Notes: generated by a model not told the origin, from the sequence alone. 64,000 bases of DNA from Pseudomonadota bacterium (GCA_029556915.1 JAKQIT010000060.1:62001-126000), one strand, 5' to 3'. Counted from the stretch's first letter, positions 31,366 through 42,690 are shown. Numbers and translations are program-made.

Positions 31366-31473
31366 ATCTTATGCAGATAATTGCACCCGCATTAGGTACA
31401 ATTACATAACAGCGTTTATCTGCTTTTTTAGTCCAATTTAAAGTGCTTTAAAATAGGTAAGCAAAATTTAATA

Positions 31474-31494
31474 CGTATAAAAATCCGTATAAAA
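31474..31494. promoter_or_regulatory. Integrase arm-type sites at the right end
   Basis: CGTATAAAA at 31474 and again at 31486 except for the first bases after a TCC spacer; same 12-bp spacing as at 22769/22781. Candidate arm-binding sites of the integrase. Confidence 0.55.
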
Positions 31495-31546
31495 ATTAAC
31501 ACGGTTTTTTAACGATGCAGTAAATAAGCGGGTTGTAGGGCGTTTA

Positions 31547-31570
31547 TCGATTCCCGTCACCCGCTCCACA
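31547..31570 (+). repeat. attR core
   Basis: Identical for 24 bp to the tRNA-Gly 3' end at 22634-22657. Upstream, GCGGGTTGTAG at 31528-31538 resembles the tRNA 5' end, so this may be a shortened tRNA copy carried by the element. Confidence 0.9.
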
Positions 31571-31587
31571 CATTGAAAATTGGAATT

Positions 31588-32445
31588 ATGGCAAACCAAA
31601 CACCGCCTTGTGTTTTAACTTTTGCAGGCACAGACCCTAGCAGCGGCGCTGGTTTGCAGGCTGATATTTTGACATTAGCCAGCATAGGCTGCCACCCGCT
31701 CTCGGTTGTGACTGCGATTACCGCGCAAGATACCGTAGGGGTTGAAGGTGTGTTGGCAATGGATGCTGAATGGGTCAACGACCAAGCGCGTGCCATTTTA
31801 GAAGATGTGCAAGTTGCTGCTTTTAAACTGGGTTTGTTGGGTTCGGTAGAAAATATTGCGGTGATTGCCGAAATTATGGCCGATTACCCAGATGTGCCAT
31901 TATTGATTGACCCCATATTAACCTCAGGGCGCGGGGATGATTTAAGCAATGACGAAATGATGGAGGCGATGACCACATTGCTTTTTCCACAAGCCACGTT
32001 AATTACCCCAAATAGCCTTGAAGCGCGCCGATTAGCCTTTGCTGATAGTGAAAATGAAATCGCGCATACCTCGTTAGATGAAAGTGCCACGCGACTACTT
32101 GCTATGGGCTGTGAATACGTGCTCATTACCGGCACGCACGAGCGTACGCTGGAGGTGACCAACACGCTATATGGTGAAAATCAATTGATTAAGTCTTACC
32201 AGTGGGAACGTTTGGTCGGGAGTTATCACGGCTCTGGTTGCACGTTGACCAGCGCTATTGCCGCTTGTATGGCACATGGTTTGAATATGGAAGAAGCCGT
32301 GTTAGAGGCGCAAGAGTTTACTTGGCAAACGCTTAAAAATGGCTTTAGGCCAGGCATGGGACAGTATATTCCGGACCGCATGTTTTGGGCGAGAGATGAG
32401 GAAGAATCGGAAGTAAAAAGTGGTGAAAAAAACAAAGCGCATTAG
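31588..32445 (+). CDS. thiD: Hydroxymethylpyrimidine (phospho)kinase ThiD
   Basis: Phosphorylates HMP and HMP-P in thiamine synthesis. From ATG 31588 the product is 285 aa: FAGTDPSSGAGLQADI at the N-terminus, LIDPILTSGRG, LITPNSLEARRL and the catalytic GSGC in SYHGSGCTLTSAIAA. A TTG start at 31573 would add five residues. The satellite lies just upstream (17 bp from attR), so the original upstream DNA and any promoter shared with the tRNA have been moved away. thiE follows after a palindromic repeat. Confidence 0.93.
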   Translation: MANQTPPCVLTFAGTDPSSGAGLQADILTLASIGCHPLSVVTAITAQDTVGVEGVLAMDAEWVNDQARAILEDVQVAAFKLGLLGSVENIAVIAEIMADYPDVPLLIDPILTSGRGDDLSNDEMMEAMTTLLFPQATLITPNSLEARRLAFADSENEIAHTSLDESATRLLAMGCEYVLITGTHERTLEVTNTLYGENQLIKSYQWERLVGSYHGSGCTLTSAIAACMAHGLNMEEAVLEAQEFTWQTLKNGFRPGMGQYIPDRMFWARDEEESEVKSGEKNKAH

Positions 32446-32455
32446 CCAAAAAATC

Positions 32456-32472
32456 TGCTTAAAATTTAAGCA
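32456..32472. terminator. Palindrome TGCTTAAA-A-TTTAAGCA after thiD
   Basis: Same 17-bp palindrome as at 10248-10268, 11 bp after thiD. It lacks the long T tract of the first copy, so termination is uncertain. Confidence 0.35.
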
Positions 32473-32496
32473 ATTTATCACAACATCCTTGCCCCT

Positions 32497-32558
32497 CCTC
32501 TGTAAGCCAGTCCCCATGCGGCTTCCAGAGGCATAAAAATTTCTCGGACGAAATTTTA
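32497..32558. repeat. Dispersed palindromic repeat, copy C
   Basis: CCTCTGTAAGCC / GGCTTCCAGAGG arms (32497-32531), one mismatch, then GGCATAAAAATTTCTCGG and AAATTTT. Between thiD and thiE. Confidence 0.85.
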
Positions 32559-32588
32559 ATGTCAAACTGTGGATAACTTAGCCATAAA

Positions 32589-33242
32589 ATGAACGCAAAT
32601 CTTAGTCAGAAAATCTCTGGTTTATATGCAATTACGCCAGATATTGAAAATACCGATTTATTGCTTGCAAAAGTAGAAGCTGCTTTGCAAGGCGGGGTTA
32701 ATGTTTTGCAATATCGCAATAAACTTGCTAGTCATAAACTCAAAACCCAGCAAGCGCGCGCACTGTTGCCGCTATGTAGGCAATACGGCGTACCGCTGAT
32801 CATTAACGACTCGGTCAAACTATGCTTGACCTTAGATGCCGATGGCGTGCATTTGGGTGCGGATGGTGATTTAGCAGAAATCAGAGCGAGAATCGGTGCA
32901 GGCAAAATTTTAGGTGCGTCGTGTTACAACCGCTTTGATTTGGCTTTGCAAGCCCAGCAAGCTGGGGCTGATTATGTGGCATTTGGCGCGTGTTTTTCTT
33001 CCATTACCAAACCCAATGCCGTACAAGCACCCTTAACTTTGTTTACATTAGCCAAACAGCAGTTAGCAATTCCCATCGTGGCAATTGGCGGCATTACCTC
33101 AAGTAACGCACAGCAGATCATAGCTGCTGGCGCAGATGCTGTTGCGGTCATTTCAGCGCTTTTTGCGCTAGATCAAGAAAATATCACAGAGCAGGCGAAA
33201 AAGTTCAAAAACAACCAAAATATGGCTGATAGCAACCAATAA
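32589..33242 (+). CDS. thiE: Thiamine-phosphate synthase
   Basis: Joins HMP-PP and thiazole phosphate. The 217-aa TIM barrel shows LYAITPD at the start, VNVLQYRNK (family QxRxK), LIINDSVKLCLTLDADGVHLG, and the phosphate-binding AIGGITSSNA near the C-terminus. No TPP riboswitch is visible in front of thiD or thiE, which is worth noting for thiamine genes. Confidence 0.94.
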   Translation: MNANLSQKISGLYAITPDIENTDLLLAKVEAALQGGVNVLQYRNKLASHKLKTQQARALLPLCRQYGVPLIINDSVKLCLTLDADGVHLGADGDLAEIRARIGAGKILGASCYNRFDLALQAQQAGADYVAFGACFSSITKPNAVQAPLTLFTLAKQQLAIPIVAIGGITSSNAQQIIAAGADAVAVISALFALDQENITEQAKKFKNNQNMADSNQ

Positions 33243-33335
33243 ATTGATGTACAACTATTTGATTTTAAAAGAAATATTGTGATAAAATTAGCCTGTCCTT
33301 CCTAGAGGGCTATTATATTAAAAAGGAGATATACT

Positions 33336-33848
33336 ATGAACATGCAAAAAAAACTAATCGTTGCTTTATTTGCCTTAGCCGCCGTTCCAGCATTTGCGGG
33401 CGGCCATACCCATCAAGGTCGTATGGAAACTTGTATGCGTGCCGCTTTGGCCAAGCATCCAGGTGAGGTCATTTCGCTTGAAGCGGAAGTTGAAAAAGGG
33501 CGCGGTGCGATTTATGAGTTCGACATCAAAGGTGCCGATGGTGTGGAATGGGAAGTGGAATGCGTCGCTAAAACTGGCAAAGTCTATGAAGAAGAAATTG
33601 ATGTTGATCCAAATAGCGCTGACTTTACCTCTAAAGCAAAAGTGAGCATGGAAGATGCAAAAGCAACGGCTTTAGCCAAATATCCTGGCGAGGTCGTTTC
33701 AACCGAATATGAATTGGAAGACGGTAACCCAATTTATGAGTTTGATATTAAACGTGCCAAAGGTAACGAGATTGAAGTGGAAGTAGATGCAGTAACCGGA
33801 AAAATCGGTGAAACAGAAGAAGAAATTTACGAAATCGGTAAAGACTAA
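33336..33848 (+). CDS. Periplasmic protein with two PepSY-like repeats
   Basis: The 170-aa product has a signal peptide (QKKLIVALFALAAVPAFAGG) and two similar acidic repeats, each with KHPGEV/KYPGEV, IYEFDIK and a closing TGK (about residues 28-90 and 100-165). These match the PepSY fold, known from protease propeptides and from periplasmic regulators. Strong ribosome site AAAAAGGAGATATACT. Function unknown; high acidity suggests cation binding, an inference only. Confidence 0.85.
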   Translation: MNMQKKLIVALFALAAVPAFAGGHTHQGRMETCMRAALAKHPGEVISLEAEVEKGRGAIYEFDIKGADGVEWEVECVAKTGKVYEEEIDVDPNSADFTSKAKVSMEDAKATALAKYPGEVVSTEYELEDGNPIYEFDIKRAKGNEIEVEVDAVTGKIGETEEEIYEIGKD

Positions 33849-33866
33849 TCATTATTAAGCAAGTTG

Positions 33867-33893
33867 AAAACGGCACCTGCGGGTGCCGTTTTT
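33867..33893 (+). terminator. Intrinsic terminator after the PepSY gene
   Basis: AAAACGGCACC, loop TGCG, GGTGCCGTTTTT. Confidence 0.88.
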
Positions 33894-33969
33894 GCTATTT
33901 GGCATCACCTAAATGGAGCGTGTACTGCTAAAATGTAGCTTCACTAATTTATTTCATCATTTAAGCAAT

Positions 33970-35268
33970 ATGACCTCACGTAACCAAACTCTTTTTGAAA
34001 AATCTCAACAACTTATTCCTGGCGGTGTTAATTCGCCTGTGCGTGCGTTTCGAAGTGTAGGCGGAACGCCGGTTTTCTTTAAAAAAGGGCTGGGTTCTAA
34101 ACTGTGGGATGTGGATGGCAAAGAATACATAGACTACATCAACTCTTGGGGGCCGATGATTGTCGGCCATGCGCACCCAGTCGTCATTAAGGCTGTGCAA
34201 GAGGTAGCGGCCAATAGCTTGTCTTTTGGCGCACCAACTGGCTTAGAGCTTGAAATTGCAGAGCTCATCAATAAACTCGTGCCCAGTATGGAACAAGTAC
34301 GCTTGGTAAGTAGCGGCACAGAGGCCACCATGAGCGCAATACGTGTGGCGCGTGGTTTTACAGGGCGTAGTAAATTTGTGAAGTTTGAGGGTTGCTACCA
34401 CGGGCATTCAGATGCTTTATTGGTAAAAGCTGGCTCAGGTTTGCTGACTTTTAATGAGGAAAGCTCAAAAGGCGTGCCAAGTTCAGCGGGCGTTCCGGAA
34501 GAAGTGGCCGCTCACACGCTAACATTGGAATACAACAACACGCAGCAACTCAAAGACTTATTCGCCAAAATGGGTGACGAGTTGGCGTGTGTGATTATTG
34601 AGCCAGTTGTGGGCAATATGAATCTCATCGTGCCCACGCAAGAGTTCTTACAAACCTTACGTGAATTATGTACCAAACATGGCACCGTGCTGATTTTTGA
34701 TGAGGTGATGACAGGTTTCCGTGTGGCGCTAGGTGGCGCGCAAGCTTTGTATAACATCAAGCCAGATATGACAACGCTAGGCAAAGTGATTGGTGGTGGC
34801 TTGCCTGTCGGTGCATTTGGTGGACGTAAAGATATTATGCAATGCCTTGCGCCTGTGGGTAGCGTTTATCAAGCAGGTACGTTATCTGGTAACCCTGTAG
34901 CGGTAACGGCGGGTTTGGAAACGCTCAAAATTATTCAAGAAAATGGTTTTTATGACAAACTCACTGCACAAACCAAAAAATTGGTGGATGGTCTAGTGCA
35001 GGCTGCTAAAGAAGCCGGGGTGACGTTTAGTGCGCAATCTGTGGGCGGTATGTTTGGGATATATTTCAGTGAAAAATGTCCAGCAAGTTATGATGAGGTA
35101 ATGCAATCCAATAAAGAGCAATTTAACAAGTTTTTCCACAGTATGTTAGAAAGCGGCATTTACCTTGGCCCATCCGCTTTTGAGGCTGGTTTTGTTTCAG
35201 CCGCGCATACAGATGATGACATTGCAAAAACTGTTGCAGCTGCAAAAAAAGCTTTCTTAGCAATTTAA
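33970..35268 (+). CDS. hemL: Glutamate-1-semialdehyde 2,1-aminomutase
   Basis: PLP enzyme that makes 5-aminolevulinate in the C5 heme pathway. From ATG 33970 the product is 432 aa beginning [27 protein letters not shown], the family start; an upstream in-frame ATG at 33913 would add 19 unrelated residues. The PLP lysine is in [18 protein letters not shown]. hemE, three steps later, is at 41509. Confidence 0.96.
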   Translation: MTSRNQTLFEKSQQLIPGGVNSPVRAFRSVGGTPVFFKKGLGSKLWDVDGKEYIDYINSWGPMIVGHAHPVVIKAVQEVAANSLSFGAPTGLELEIAELINKLVPSMEQVRLVSSGTEATMSAIRVARGFTGRSKFVKFEGCYHGHSDALLVKAGSGLLTFNEESSKGVPSSAGVPEEVAAHTLTLEYNNTQQLKDLFAKMGDELACVIIEPVVGNMNLIVPTQEFLQTLRELCTKHGTVLIFDEVMTGFRVALGGAQALYNIKPDMTTLGKVIGGGLPVGAFGGRKDIMQCLAPVGSVYQAGTLSGNPVAVTAGLETLKIIQENGFYDKLTAQTKKLVDGLVQAAKEAGVTFSAQSVGGMFGIYFSEKCPASYDEVMQSNKEQFNKFFHSMLESGIYLGPSAFEAGFVSAAHTDDDIAKTVAAAKKAFLAI

Positions 35269-35360
35269 AACAAAAATTTTATGCTATGTGATTGATAGCA
35301 AGGGTCTTTAACGGTAAAATGGAAAGTTCCGCTAAATGTTTTGATAGTGAATGAAAAAGC

Positions 35361-38300
35361 ATGAATAAATTGGTAGAAAATGCAGCAGAATTAGTCAGTC
35401 CCGCACAAAATCAGGCGCCGAAAAATCAGGGCTTATACGACAAGCGTAATGAAAAAGATAGCTGTGGCGTAGGCTTTGTTGCGCACATCAAAGGCAAAAA
35501 AAGCCATGAGATTGTTAGTCAAGGCTTGGCCTTATTGACTAATTTAACCCATCGTGGCGCAACAGGGTACGACCCAAAATTGGGTGATGGCGCAGGATTG
35601 TTGATGCAAATGCCTGATGCTTTCATGCGTAAAGAGGCAGTCAAGCTTAACATTGCATTACCTGAGGCTGGTCAATATGCGGTTGGTAATTTATTTATGC
35701 CGCAAAGTCAGGCCAATCAGGCACAAGTAGAGGCTGTTGTCGGCAAAATAGTCGCGGAAGAAAATCAAACGTTATTAGGCTGGCGTCATGTGCCAGTGGA
35801 TAACAGTAATATTGCAGATGCGGCGCGTGCGGTTGAACCATGCATGCGTCAGGTCATCATCGGCAGCAATGCGGCTGATCAAACCACTTTTGAGCGTAAA
35901 TGTTTTGTAATTCGTAAGCGCATCGAGCATGCAGTTCGCGCCCTTAATTTGCAAGATAACGCACAGTTTTATATTCCGTCGCTTTCAAGCCGTACCATTG
36001 TTTATAAAGGCATGTTGTTGGCAAATGAAGTTGGCGTTTATTACAAAGATTTAGTGGATGAAAGCGTGGTTTCAGCGCTTGCATTGGTACATCAACGCTT
36101 TTCAACCAACACATTCCCAGCATGGGATTTAGCGCATCCTTTTCGCATGATTGCGCACAATGGTGAAATTAATACTGTGCAAGGCAACGTGAATTGGATG
36201 GCAGCGCGCCATGAGACGATGAAATCTGCCGTCATTGGTGAAGACTTAGATAAACTTTGGCCACTCATTGCTGAAGGTCAATCGGATTCAGCTTGCTTTG
36301 ACAACTGTTTAGAATTGTTAGTTGCTGGTGGTTATAGTTTGCCACACGCGATGATGATGTTAATTCCAGAAGCGTGGAGTAACAATGCGCTGATGGATGA
36401 AGAGCGTCGCGCGTTTTATGAATACCACGCTGCCTTGATGGAACCTTGGGATGGCCCTGCTGCAGTAGCCTTTACCGATGGCAATATGATTGGTGCTACA
36501 CTAGATCGTAATGGTTTGCGACCCGCGCGCTATTTAGTGACTGATGATGACGTAGTCATGATGGCGTCAGAAATGGGTGTGCTGACTTTCCCACAAGAGA
36601 AAATCGTTAAAAAATGGCGTTTGCAACCGGGCAAAATGCTGCTGATTGATACTGTGCAAGGCCGAATTATTGATGATGGCGAAGTTAAATCTCAAATCGC
36701 GACAGCTAAGCCTTACAAACAGTGGATTGCGCAATCACGCTTTCATTTAAGTGATTTGCCAAAACTTCAAGCCAATCTAGACTTAAAAGAAACTTTGTTG
36801 GATACGCAGCAAGCTTTTGGCTATACCCAAGAAGACTTGAAATTCGTGTTGCAACCTATGATTGCGAATGGCGAAGAGGGCGCAGGCTCAATGGGTAATG
36901 ATGCAGCTTTGACTGTGTTATCAAATAAAGCGAAGCCACTTTATAACTACTTTAAACAATTGTTTGCGCAAGTCACTAATCCGCCTATTGACCCGATTCG
37001 TGAAGAGTTGGTGATGTCTCTAGTAACATTTATAGGCCCCAAACCTAATTTATTAGCGATTGACGAAACCAATCCGCCAGTGCGTTTGGAGGCTAGTCAA
37101 CCAGTTCTGACTCTTGAAGAGTTAGAGCAGTTGAAAAATATTAGCACATCAACTCAAGGCCAATATAAATCATTGGTGCTGGATATTACCTATGATGCGA
37201 CCTTGGGCAAAGCAGGAATGCATCAAACGATTGAGCACATTAATCAAAGTGCTGAATCAGCAGTGCATAACGGCACTAATGTGTTGATTTTGTCAGATAG
37301 GGCGATTTCTAAAAATCGTATTGCGATTCCTGCTTTGCTAGCTTGTTCCGCTTTGCATGAGCATTTAGTTAAAACTGGTTTGCGTACCAGCACTGGTTTG
37401 GTGGTCGATACTGGCTCAGCGCGTGAAGTACATCACTTTGCATTGTTGGCTGGCTATGGCGCTGAGGCAGTATGTCCTTGGTTAACCTTTAAAACGATAG
37501 AGAATATTGCTTCAGATACCTACTTAGCAAATAAAAACTTTATCAAGGCGATTGGTAAAGGTCTTTACAAAGTGATGTCGAAAATGGGTATTTCGACTTA
37601 TCAATCATACTGTGGCGCACAAATTTTTGAGGCAATCGGCCTAAATAGCGCGTTTATTGCGCAGTATTTCACAGGAACAGTGTCACAAATTGAAGGTATA
37701 GGCCTAGACGAAATTTCTGAAGAAACTTTACGTTTGCACAAGCTGGCGTTTGGCAATGACCCAGTGCTGGCAAATGCTTTAGATGCGGGTGGTGAGTATG
37801 CATTCCGTGTACGCGGCGAAGAGCATACTTGGACACCTGAGTCTATTTCGAAACTACAAAATGCAACCCGAACAGGTAAATACGAAACTTACAAGGAGTA
37901 TGCAAAGCTCATTAACGACCAAACACGTCGTCACATGACACTGCGTGGCTTATTTGAAATAAAACCGGCGAAAGCGGCAATTTCATTAGACCAAGTAGAG
38001 TCAGCAAAAGAGATTGTGAAGCGTTTCGCTACTGGCGCCATGTCTTTAGGGTCAATTTCTACCGAAGCACATGCAACACTGGCGATTGCGATGAACCGCA
38101 TTGGTGGTAAGTCAAACACGGGTGAAGGTGGCGAAGACGCTAAACGTTTTATTCCAATCGCTCAAGATACGACAATGGCAGATGTTATTGGGCATGACCT
38201 GATTGAAAGTAATATTCCACTTAAAGCGGGTGATTCATTACGTTCACGCATCAAGCAAGTGGCATCAGGCCGATTTGGTGTGACAGCGGATTACTTAGCT

Positions 38301-40010
38301 TCAGCTGATCAAATTCAAATCAAAATGGCGCAAGGTGCTAAGCCGGGTGAAGGTGGTCAATTACCTGGCCATAAAGTATCCCCATATATCGCTAAATTGC
38401 GTTTTTCAGTACCTGGTGTGGGCTTGATTTCTCCACCGCCGCACCATGATATTTATTCAATTGAAGATTTGGCACAACTGATTCACGATTTGAAAAATGC
38501 TAATCCTAAAGCCTCTATTTCAGTGAAATTAGTTTCAGAAACGGGCATTGGCACTGTGGCAGCAGGTGTAGCTAAAGCCAAGTCAGACCATATCGTAGTG
38601 GCTGGTCATGACGGCGGCACAGGTGCCTCACCTATTTCATCTGTAAAACATGCTGGCACACCGTGGGAATTGGGCTTGGCTGAAACTCAGCAAACCTTAG
38701 TGCTAAACCAATTGCGAGGTCGTGTTGTTGTACAGGTAGATGGGCAAATTAAAACGGGTCGAGATGTTGTAATAGGTGCGTTATTGGGTGCCGATGAGTT
38801 TGGTTTTGCTACTGCGCCGCTAGTGGTTGAGGGTTGTATCATGATGCGTAAGTGTCACCTCAACACTTGTCCAGTTGGCGTGGCAACGCAAGACCCGCTG
38901 TTGCGCAAAAAATTTACTGGCCAGCCTGAACATGTGGTGAATTACTTCTTCTTTGTGGCAGAGGAAGTACGTGAGCTTATGGCAAGTATGGGTATCGCCA
39001 AATTTGATGATTTAATCGGCCGTGCCGATTTGCTCAATATGCAGGCGGGCATTGATCACTGGAAAATTCAGGGCTTAAATTTCAGTAAAGTGTTCCATCA
39101 GCCAGATATGCCTGCTAGTGTTTCACGTAAAAATAATGACGTGCAAGACCATGGCTTAAAAAATGCGCTAGATAATCAATTAGTCGATTTAGCAAAAACA
39201 GCCTTAGAAACAGGCAATAAAGTGGTATTGGATATTCCAATTACTAACACTAACCGTACGGTTGGTACGATGCTTTCTAACCAAGTAGCAACACGTTATG
39301 GCAACGCAGGCTTGCCAAATGACACCATCACGGTGAACTTTACCGGAACATCTGGGCAAAGTTTTGCAGCCTTCTTAGCCAAAGGCATTACGTTTAACTT
39401 AACGGGTGAAGGTAATGATTACGTTGGTAAAGGTCTATGTGGTGGTCGTATTGTGATTAAGCCTCCGATTGCTTTTAAAGGAGCACCGCACGAAAATATT
39501 ATTATTGGGAATACCGTAATGTATGGTGCAACCACGGGAGAGTCTTACTTTAACGGCGTAGCGGGTGAGCGCTTCTGTGTGCGTAACTCAGGCGCATCCG
39601 CCGTGGTTGAGGGCGTAGGTAACCACGGCTGCGAGTACATGACGGGTGGTACTGTCGTGGTATTAGGAACAACGGGTCAAAATTTTGCAGCAGGCATGAG
39701 TGGTGGTGTAGCTTATGTGTACGATGAAGATGGCATGTTTGCTAAACGCTGCAATATGAGTATGGTAGCTTTAGAGCATGTTGTTGCGGCAGAAGCGGAT
39801 ATTGGCAAAATACAGCATTTGAATCAGCCAGATGAAGTGACGCTAAAAACGTTGATAGAAAACCATGCAAATTACACAGGAAGTGCACGAGCAAAAGCAT
39901 TGTTGGCTGACTGGCAAACATCACGTGCAAAATTTGTAAAAGTCATGCCAAATGAATACAAACGAGCGCTGACAGAGTTAGCGGCGGCGGCAAGTAAGGA
40001 AGCAGCATAA
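35361..40010 (+). CDS. gltB: Glutamate synthase (NADPH) large subunit
   Basis: Assimilates ammonia with glutamine synthetase. The 1549-aa product has a 34-residue propeptide before the glutaminase nucleophile Cys35 ([10 protein letters not shown]), the synthase FMN/3Fe-4S domain with [20 protein letters not shown], and a C-terminal beta-helix rich in G-x-x-G-x-x motifs ([25 protein letters not shown]). The stop codon overlaps the gltD start by one base (TAATG). Confidence 0.97.
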   Translation: MNKLVENAAELVSPAQNQAPKNQGLYDKRNEKDSCGVGFVAHIKGKKSHEIVSQGLALLTNLTHRGATGYDPKLGDGAGLLMQMPDAFMRKEAVKLNIALPEAGQYAVGNLFMPQSQANQAQVEAVVGKIVAEENQTLLGWRHVPVDNSNIADAARAVEPCMRQVIIGSNAADQTTFERKCFVIRKRIEHAVRALNLQDNAQFYIPSLSSRTIVYKGMLLANEVGVYYKDLVDESVVSALALVHQRFSTNTFPAWDLAHPFRMIAHNGEINTVQGNVNWMAARHETMKSAVIGEDLDKLWPLIAEGQSDSACFDNCLELLVAGGYSLPHAMMMLIPEAWSNNALMDEERRAFYEYHAALMEPWDGPAAVAFTDGNMIGATLDRNGLRPARYLVTDDDVVMMASEMGVLTFPQEKIVKKWRLQPGKMLLIDTVQGRIIDDGEVKSQIATAKPYKQWIAQSRFHLSDLPKLQANLDLKETLLDTQQAFGYTQEDLKFVLQPMIANGEEGAGSMGNDAALTVLSNKAKPLYNYFKQLFAQVTNPPIDPIREELVMSLVTFIGPKPNLLAIDETNPPVRLEASQPVLTLEELEQLKNISTSTQGQYKSLVLDITYDATLGKAGMHQTIEHINQSAESAVHNGTNVLILSDRAISKNRIAIPALLACSALHEHLVKTGLRTSTGLVVDTGSAREVHHFALLAGYGAEAVCPWLTFKTIENIASDTYLANKNFIKAIGKGLYKVMSKMGISTYQSYCGAQIFEAIGLNSAFIAQYFTGTVSQIEGIGLDEISEETLRLHKLAFGNDPVLANALDAGGEYAFRVRGEEHTWTPESISKLQNATRTGKYETYKEYAKLINDQTRRHMTLRGLFEIKPAKAAISLDQVESAKEIVKRFATGAMSLGSISTEAHATLAIAMNRIGGKSNTGEGGEDAKRFIPIAQDTTMADVIGHDLIESNIPLKAGDSLRSRIKQVASGRFGVTADYLASADQIQIKMAQGAKPGEGGQLPGHKVSPYIAKLRFSVPGVGLISPPPHHDIYSIEDLAQLIHDLKNANPKASISVKLVSETGIGTVAAGVAKAKSDHIVVAGHDGGTGASPISSVKHAGTPWELGLAETQQTLVLNQLRGRVVVQVDGQIKTGRDVVIGALLGADEFGFATAPLVVEGCIMMRKCHLNTCPVGVATQDPLLRKKFTGQPEHVVNYFFFVAEEVRELMASMGIAKFDDLIGRADLLNMQAGIDHWKIQGLNFSKVFHQPDMPASVSRKNNDVQDHGLKNALDNQLVDLAKTALETGNKVVLDIPITNTNRTVGTMLSNQVATRYGNAGLPNDTITVNFTGTSGQSFAAFLAKGITFNLTGEGNDYVGKGLCGGRIVIKPPIAFKGAPHENIIIGNTVMYGATTGESYFNGVAGERFCVRNSGASAVVEGVGNHGCEYMTGGTVVVLGTTGQNFAAGMSGGVAYVYDEDGMFAKRCNMSMVALEHVVAAEADIGKIQHLNQPDEVTLKTLIENHANYTGSARAKALLADWQTSRAKFVKVMPNEYKRALTELAAAASKEAA

Positions 40011-41437
40011 TGGGAAAAGTCACAGGATTCATGGAGTTTGAACGTCTTTCAGAGGCAAATTTGCCTGCTAAAGAGCGCACAAAAAACTATAAAGAATTTG
40101 TACTGCATTTGAGCGATGATGAAGCTAAGCAGCAAGGTGCACGCTGCATGGATTGCGGCATTCCATTTTGTACAACTGGTTGTCCAATTAACAATATCAT
40201 CCCTGATTGGAATGATTTGGTTTACCACCAAGATTGGCGTACAGCAATAGATGTATTGCACTCAACCAATAATTTTCCGGAATTTACAGGCCGTATTTGT
40301 CCAGCACCTTGCGAAGCAGCCTGTACGCTCAATATCAATAATGATGCAGTTGGTATTAAATCAATTGAGCATGCGATTATCGATAAAGCATGGGAAAACG
40401 ATTGGGTTACCCCGCAAATCAACTCAATTAAAACAGGTAAAAAAATCGCAGTAGTTGGCTCAGGCCCCGCTGGCCTTGCGGCGGCGCAGCAATTAGCGCG
40501 CGCTGGCCATAGCGTTGTAGTGCTTGAGAAAAACAGCCGAATTGGCGGTTTGTTACGCTATGGGATTCCTGATTTTAAAATGGAAAAATCACATATCGAC
40601 CGCCGCATGGTACAAATGCAAGCAGAAGGTGTTGAGTTTAGGGTCAATCAACATGTAGGCGAAAGCGTTAAAGCCGAAGACTTAGTTGCTGAGTTTGACG
40701 CAGTCTTATTGGCAGGTGGCGCCGAGCAACCCCGCGATTTGCCTGTAAGGGGTCGCGAATTAGCGGGCGTACATTTTGCGATGGACTTTTTAACACCACA
40801 AAATAAAGTCAATGCAGGTGATATCATTGAAAACCAAATTAAAGCCACAGGCAAAAAAGTGGTAGTGATAGGTGGTGGTGACACAGGCTCAGATTGTGTG
40901 GGGACGTCAAACCGTCACGGTGCGCTTAGTGTGGTGCAGCTTGAAGTGAATACAAAACCACCAGAAAAAGAAAATAAATCCATCGTTTGGCCAAATTGGC
41001 CGATGAAATTGCGTACCTCTAGCTCGCATGATGAAGGATGTGAACGTGATTGGTCAGTAATGACTAAAGAGCTAGTGGGTGAAAACGGACAAGTTACGGG
41101 GATAAAAGCAGTGCGCTTAAACTGGACTGACGGCAAAATGAGCGAGATTGAAGGTTCAGAGTTTGTTATCCCCGCGGACTTAGTATTTTTAGCCATGGGT
41201 TTTGTTTCCCCCGTACAAAAATTACTAGATGCATTTGGTGTAGAAAAAGACCAACGTGGTAATGCCAAAGCAACTACTGAAGGCGATGATAGCTACAAAA
41301 CCAGCAAAGCAAAAGTATTTGCGGCAGGTGATGTCCGTCGTGGGCAATCGTTAGTTGTGTGGGCGATTCGTGAGGGGCGCCAAGCGGCACGTGCTGTGGA
41401 CGTGTTTTTAATGGGTAGTTCTACACTGCCTCGATAA
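40010..41437 (+). CDS. gltD: Glutamate synthase (NADPH) small subunit
   Basis: Transfers electrons from NADPH through FAD to GltB. The 475-aa product has the N-terminal Fe-S cysteines ([26 protein letters not shown]), the FAD motif [19 protein letters not shown] and a second Rossmann motif [12 protein letters not shown] for NADPH. Translationally coupled to gltB. Confidence 0.96.
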   Translation: MGKVTGFMEFERLSEANLPAKERTKNYKEFVLHLSDDEAKQQGARCMDCGIPFCTTGCPINNIIPDWNDLVYHQDWRTAIDVLHSTNNFPEFTGRICPAPCEAACTLNINNDAVGIKSIEHAIIDKAWENDWVTPQINSIKTGKKIAVVGSGPAGLAAAQQLARAGHSVVVLEKNSRIGGLLRYGIPDFKMEKSHIDRRMVQMQAEGVEFRVNQHVGESVKAEDLVAEFDAVLLAGGAEQPRDLPVRGRELAGVHFAMDFLTPQNKVNAGDIIENQIKATGKKVVVIGGGDTGSDCVGTSNRHGALSVVQLEVNTKPPEKENKSIVWPNWPMKLRTSSSHDEGCERDWSVMTKELVGENGQVTGIKAVRLNWTDGKMSEIEGSEFVIPADLVFLAMGFVSPVQKLLDAFGVEKDQRGNAKATTEGDDSYKTSKAKVFAAGDVRRGQSLVVWAIREGRQAARAVDVFLMGSSTLPR

Positions 41438-41460
41438 TACAGATTGCTTGAGTGAAAACT

Positions 41461-41495
41461 AAGGATGCAGCGTGATTGAGCTTGCATCCTTTTTT
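41461..41495 (+). terminator. Intrinsic terminator of gltBD
   Basis: AAGGATGCA pairs with TGCATCCTT, followed by TTTTT. It lies just before the hemE ribosome site. Confidence 0.85.
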
Positions 41496-41508
41496 ATTAG
41501 GAACAACA

Positions 41509-42573
41509 ATGACAATGCTTAAAAACGATACTTTCCTGCGTGCCTTGATGCGCCAACCCACAGATTACACGCCAGTGTGGATGATGCGCCAAGCAGGCCG
41601 TTATTTACCAGAGTACCGTGAAAGCCGCAAAACTGCAGGTAGTTTTTTGCAATTGTGTAAAAACGCGCAGTTTGCCACCGATGTAACATTGCAACCGCTA
41701 GATCGCTACCCATTACTGGATGCGGCAATTTTGTTCTCAGATATTTTAACCGTACCTGATGCGATGGGTTTGGGTTTATATTTTGAAGAAGGTGAAGGCC
41801 CAAAATTTGAGCGTACCTTACAGCAAGAGGCCGACATTAAACAGCTTGTTGTTCCTGATATGACCAAGCTGCAATATGTATTTGATGCGGTCAGCAGCAT
41901 TCGTCAAGCTTTAAATGGCCGTGTACCGCTGATTGGTTTTTCAGGCAGTCCGTGGACTTTGGCAACTTATATGGTAGAAGGCAAAGGCGGCACAGACTTT
42001 TTAAACACCAAGAAAATGGGTTACGCGCGTCCTGAGTTGCTGCACCATATTTTAGAAGTGACCGCGCAAACGGTAACCCAATACCTAAATGCACAAATCG
42101 CCGCAGGTGCGCAGGCCGTGATGATTTTTGATTCATGGGGTGGTGCGCTATCGCACAATGCCTACACCGAGTTTTCGCTCAATTACATGAAAAAAATCGT
42201 AGCGGGTCTCACCAAAAATGCAGAAGGCAAAAAAGTGCCTAGCATTGTATTTACCAAAGGCGGTGCATTATGGCTTGAAGCACAAGCAGAGATTGGTGCT
42301 GATGCGCTAGGCTTAGATTGGGCGGTAGATATTGGCAGCGCGCGCCAACGCGTGGGTGATAAAGTGGCGCTGCAAGGAAATTTAGACCCAGCGATTTTAC
42401 TATCAACCCCTGAAGCGATAGAAAAAGAAGTGGCAAGTGTGCTGGCAAGTTATGGCAAAGGTAGCGGACATGTATTTAATTTAGGCCATGGTATTACGCA
42501 ATGGACGCCACCGGAGAATGCGGCAGCCATGTTAGAAGCGGTTCGAAAACATAGCGTGCAATATCACCAATAA
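41509..42573 (+). CDS. hemE: Uroporphyrinogen decarboxylase
   Basis: Decarboxylates uroporphyrinogen III to coproporphyrinogen III. From ATG 41509 (AGGAAC upstream) the product is 354 aa with the signature [16 protein letters not shown] near the N-terminus, [12 protein letters not shown] and [16 protein letters not shown]. The in-frame ATG at 41476 lies inside the gltBD terminator and is unlikely to be used. Confidence 0.96.
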   Translation: MTMLKNDTFLRALMRQPTDYTPVWMMRQAGRYLPEYRESRKTAGSFLQLCKNAQFATDVTLQPLDRYPLLDAAILFSDILTVPDAMGLGLYFEEGEGPKFERTLQQEADIKQLVVPDMTKLQYVFDAVSSIRQALNGRVPLIGFSGSPWTLATYMVEGKGGTDFLNTKKMGYARPELLHHILEVTAQTVTQYLNAQIAAGAQAVMIFDSWGGALSHNAYTEFSLNYMKKIVAGLTKNAEGKKVPSIVFTKGGALWLEAQAEIGADALGLDWAVDIGSARQRVGDKVALQGNLDPAILLSTPEAIEKEVASVLASYGKGSGHVFNLGHGITQWTPPENAAAMLEAVRKHSVQYHQ

Positions 42574-42614
42574 GCATTTATTTTAACCATTATAAACGCT
42601 CGAGAAAAAATAAT

Positions 42615-42651
42615 TGCTCTGTAAGCCAGTATCTATGGGGCTTACAGAGCA
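42615..42651. repeat. Dispersed palindromic repeat, copy D
   Basis: TGCTCTGTAAGCC / GGCTTACAGAGCA, perfect arms. The CTCGAGAAAAAA flank is on the left, so this copy is inverted relative to A-C and E. Confidence 0.85.
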
Positions 42652-42690
42652 TCGAAATGATATAGTAATTAAAAAGCGGCGTTTATAACA

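Larger units (their letters stand above)
22634..31570. mobile_element. P4-like integrated phage satellite in tRNA-Gly
   Basis: An 8.9-kb unit bounded by identical 24-bp repeats (22634-22657 and 31547-31570), the left being the tRNA-Gly 3' end. Order: integrase, two small genes with an HTH protein, a 28-bp tandem array, an unknown protein, AlpA, HTH, zinc-finger and small proteins, a large TOPRIM/DUF927 replication protein, a long non-coding region, and an XRE regulator. No capsid, tail, portal, terminase or lysis genes are present, which fits a satellite or integrative plasmid that depends on a helper. Gene order resembles P4 (int, alpA-type regulators, alpha-type primase-helicase). Confidence 0.85.

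Noticed and set aside
31528..31568. Second functional tRNA-Gly
   Set aside because: Only about 41 nt, no D-arm or anticodon arm; taken as an att-site remnant.
32446..32588. TPP riboswitch before thiE
   Set aside because: The space is filled by palindromic repeat C; no CTGAGA-type thi box is seen.
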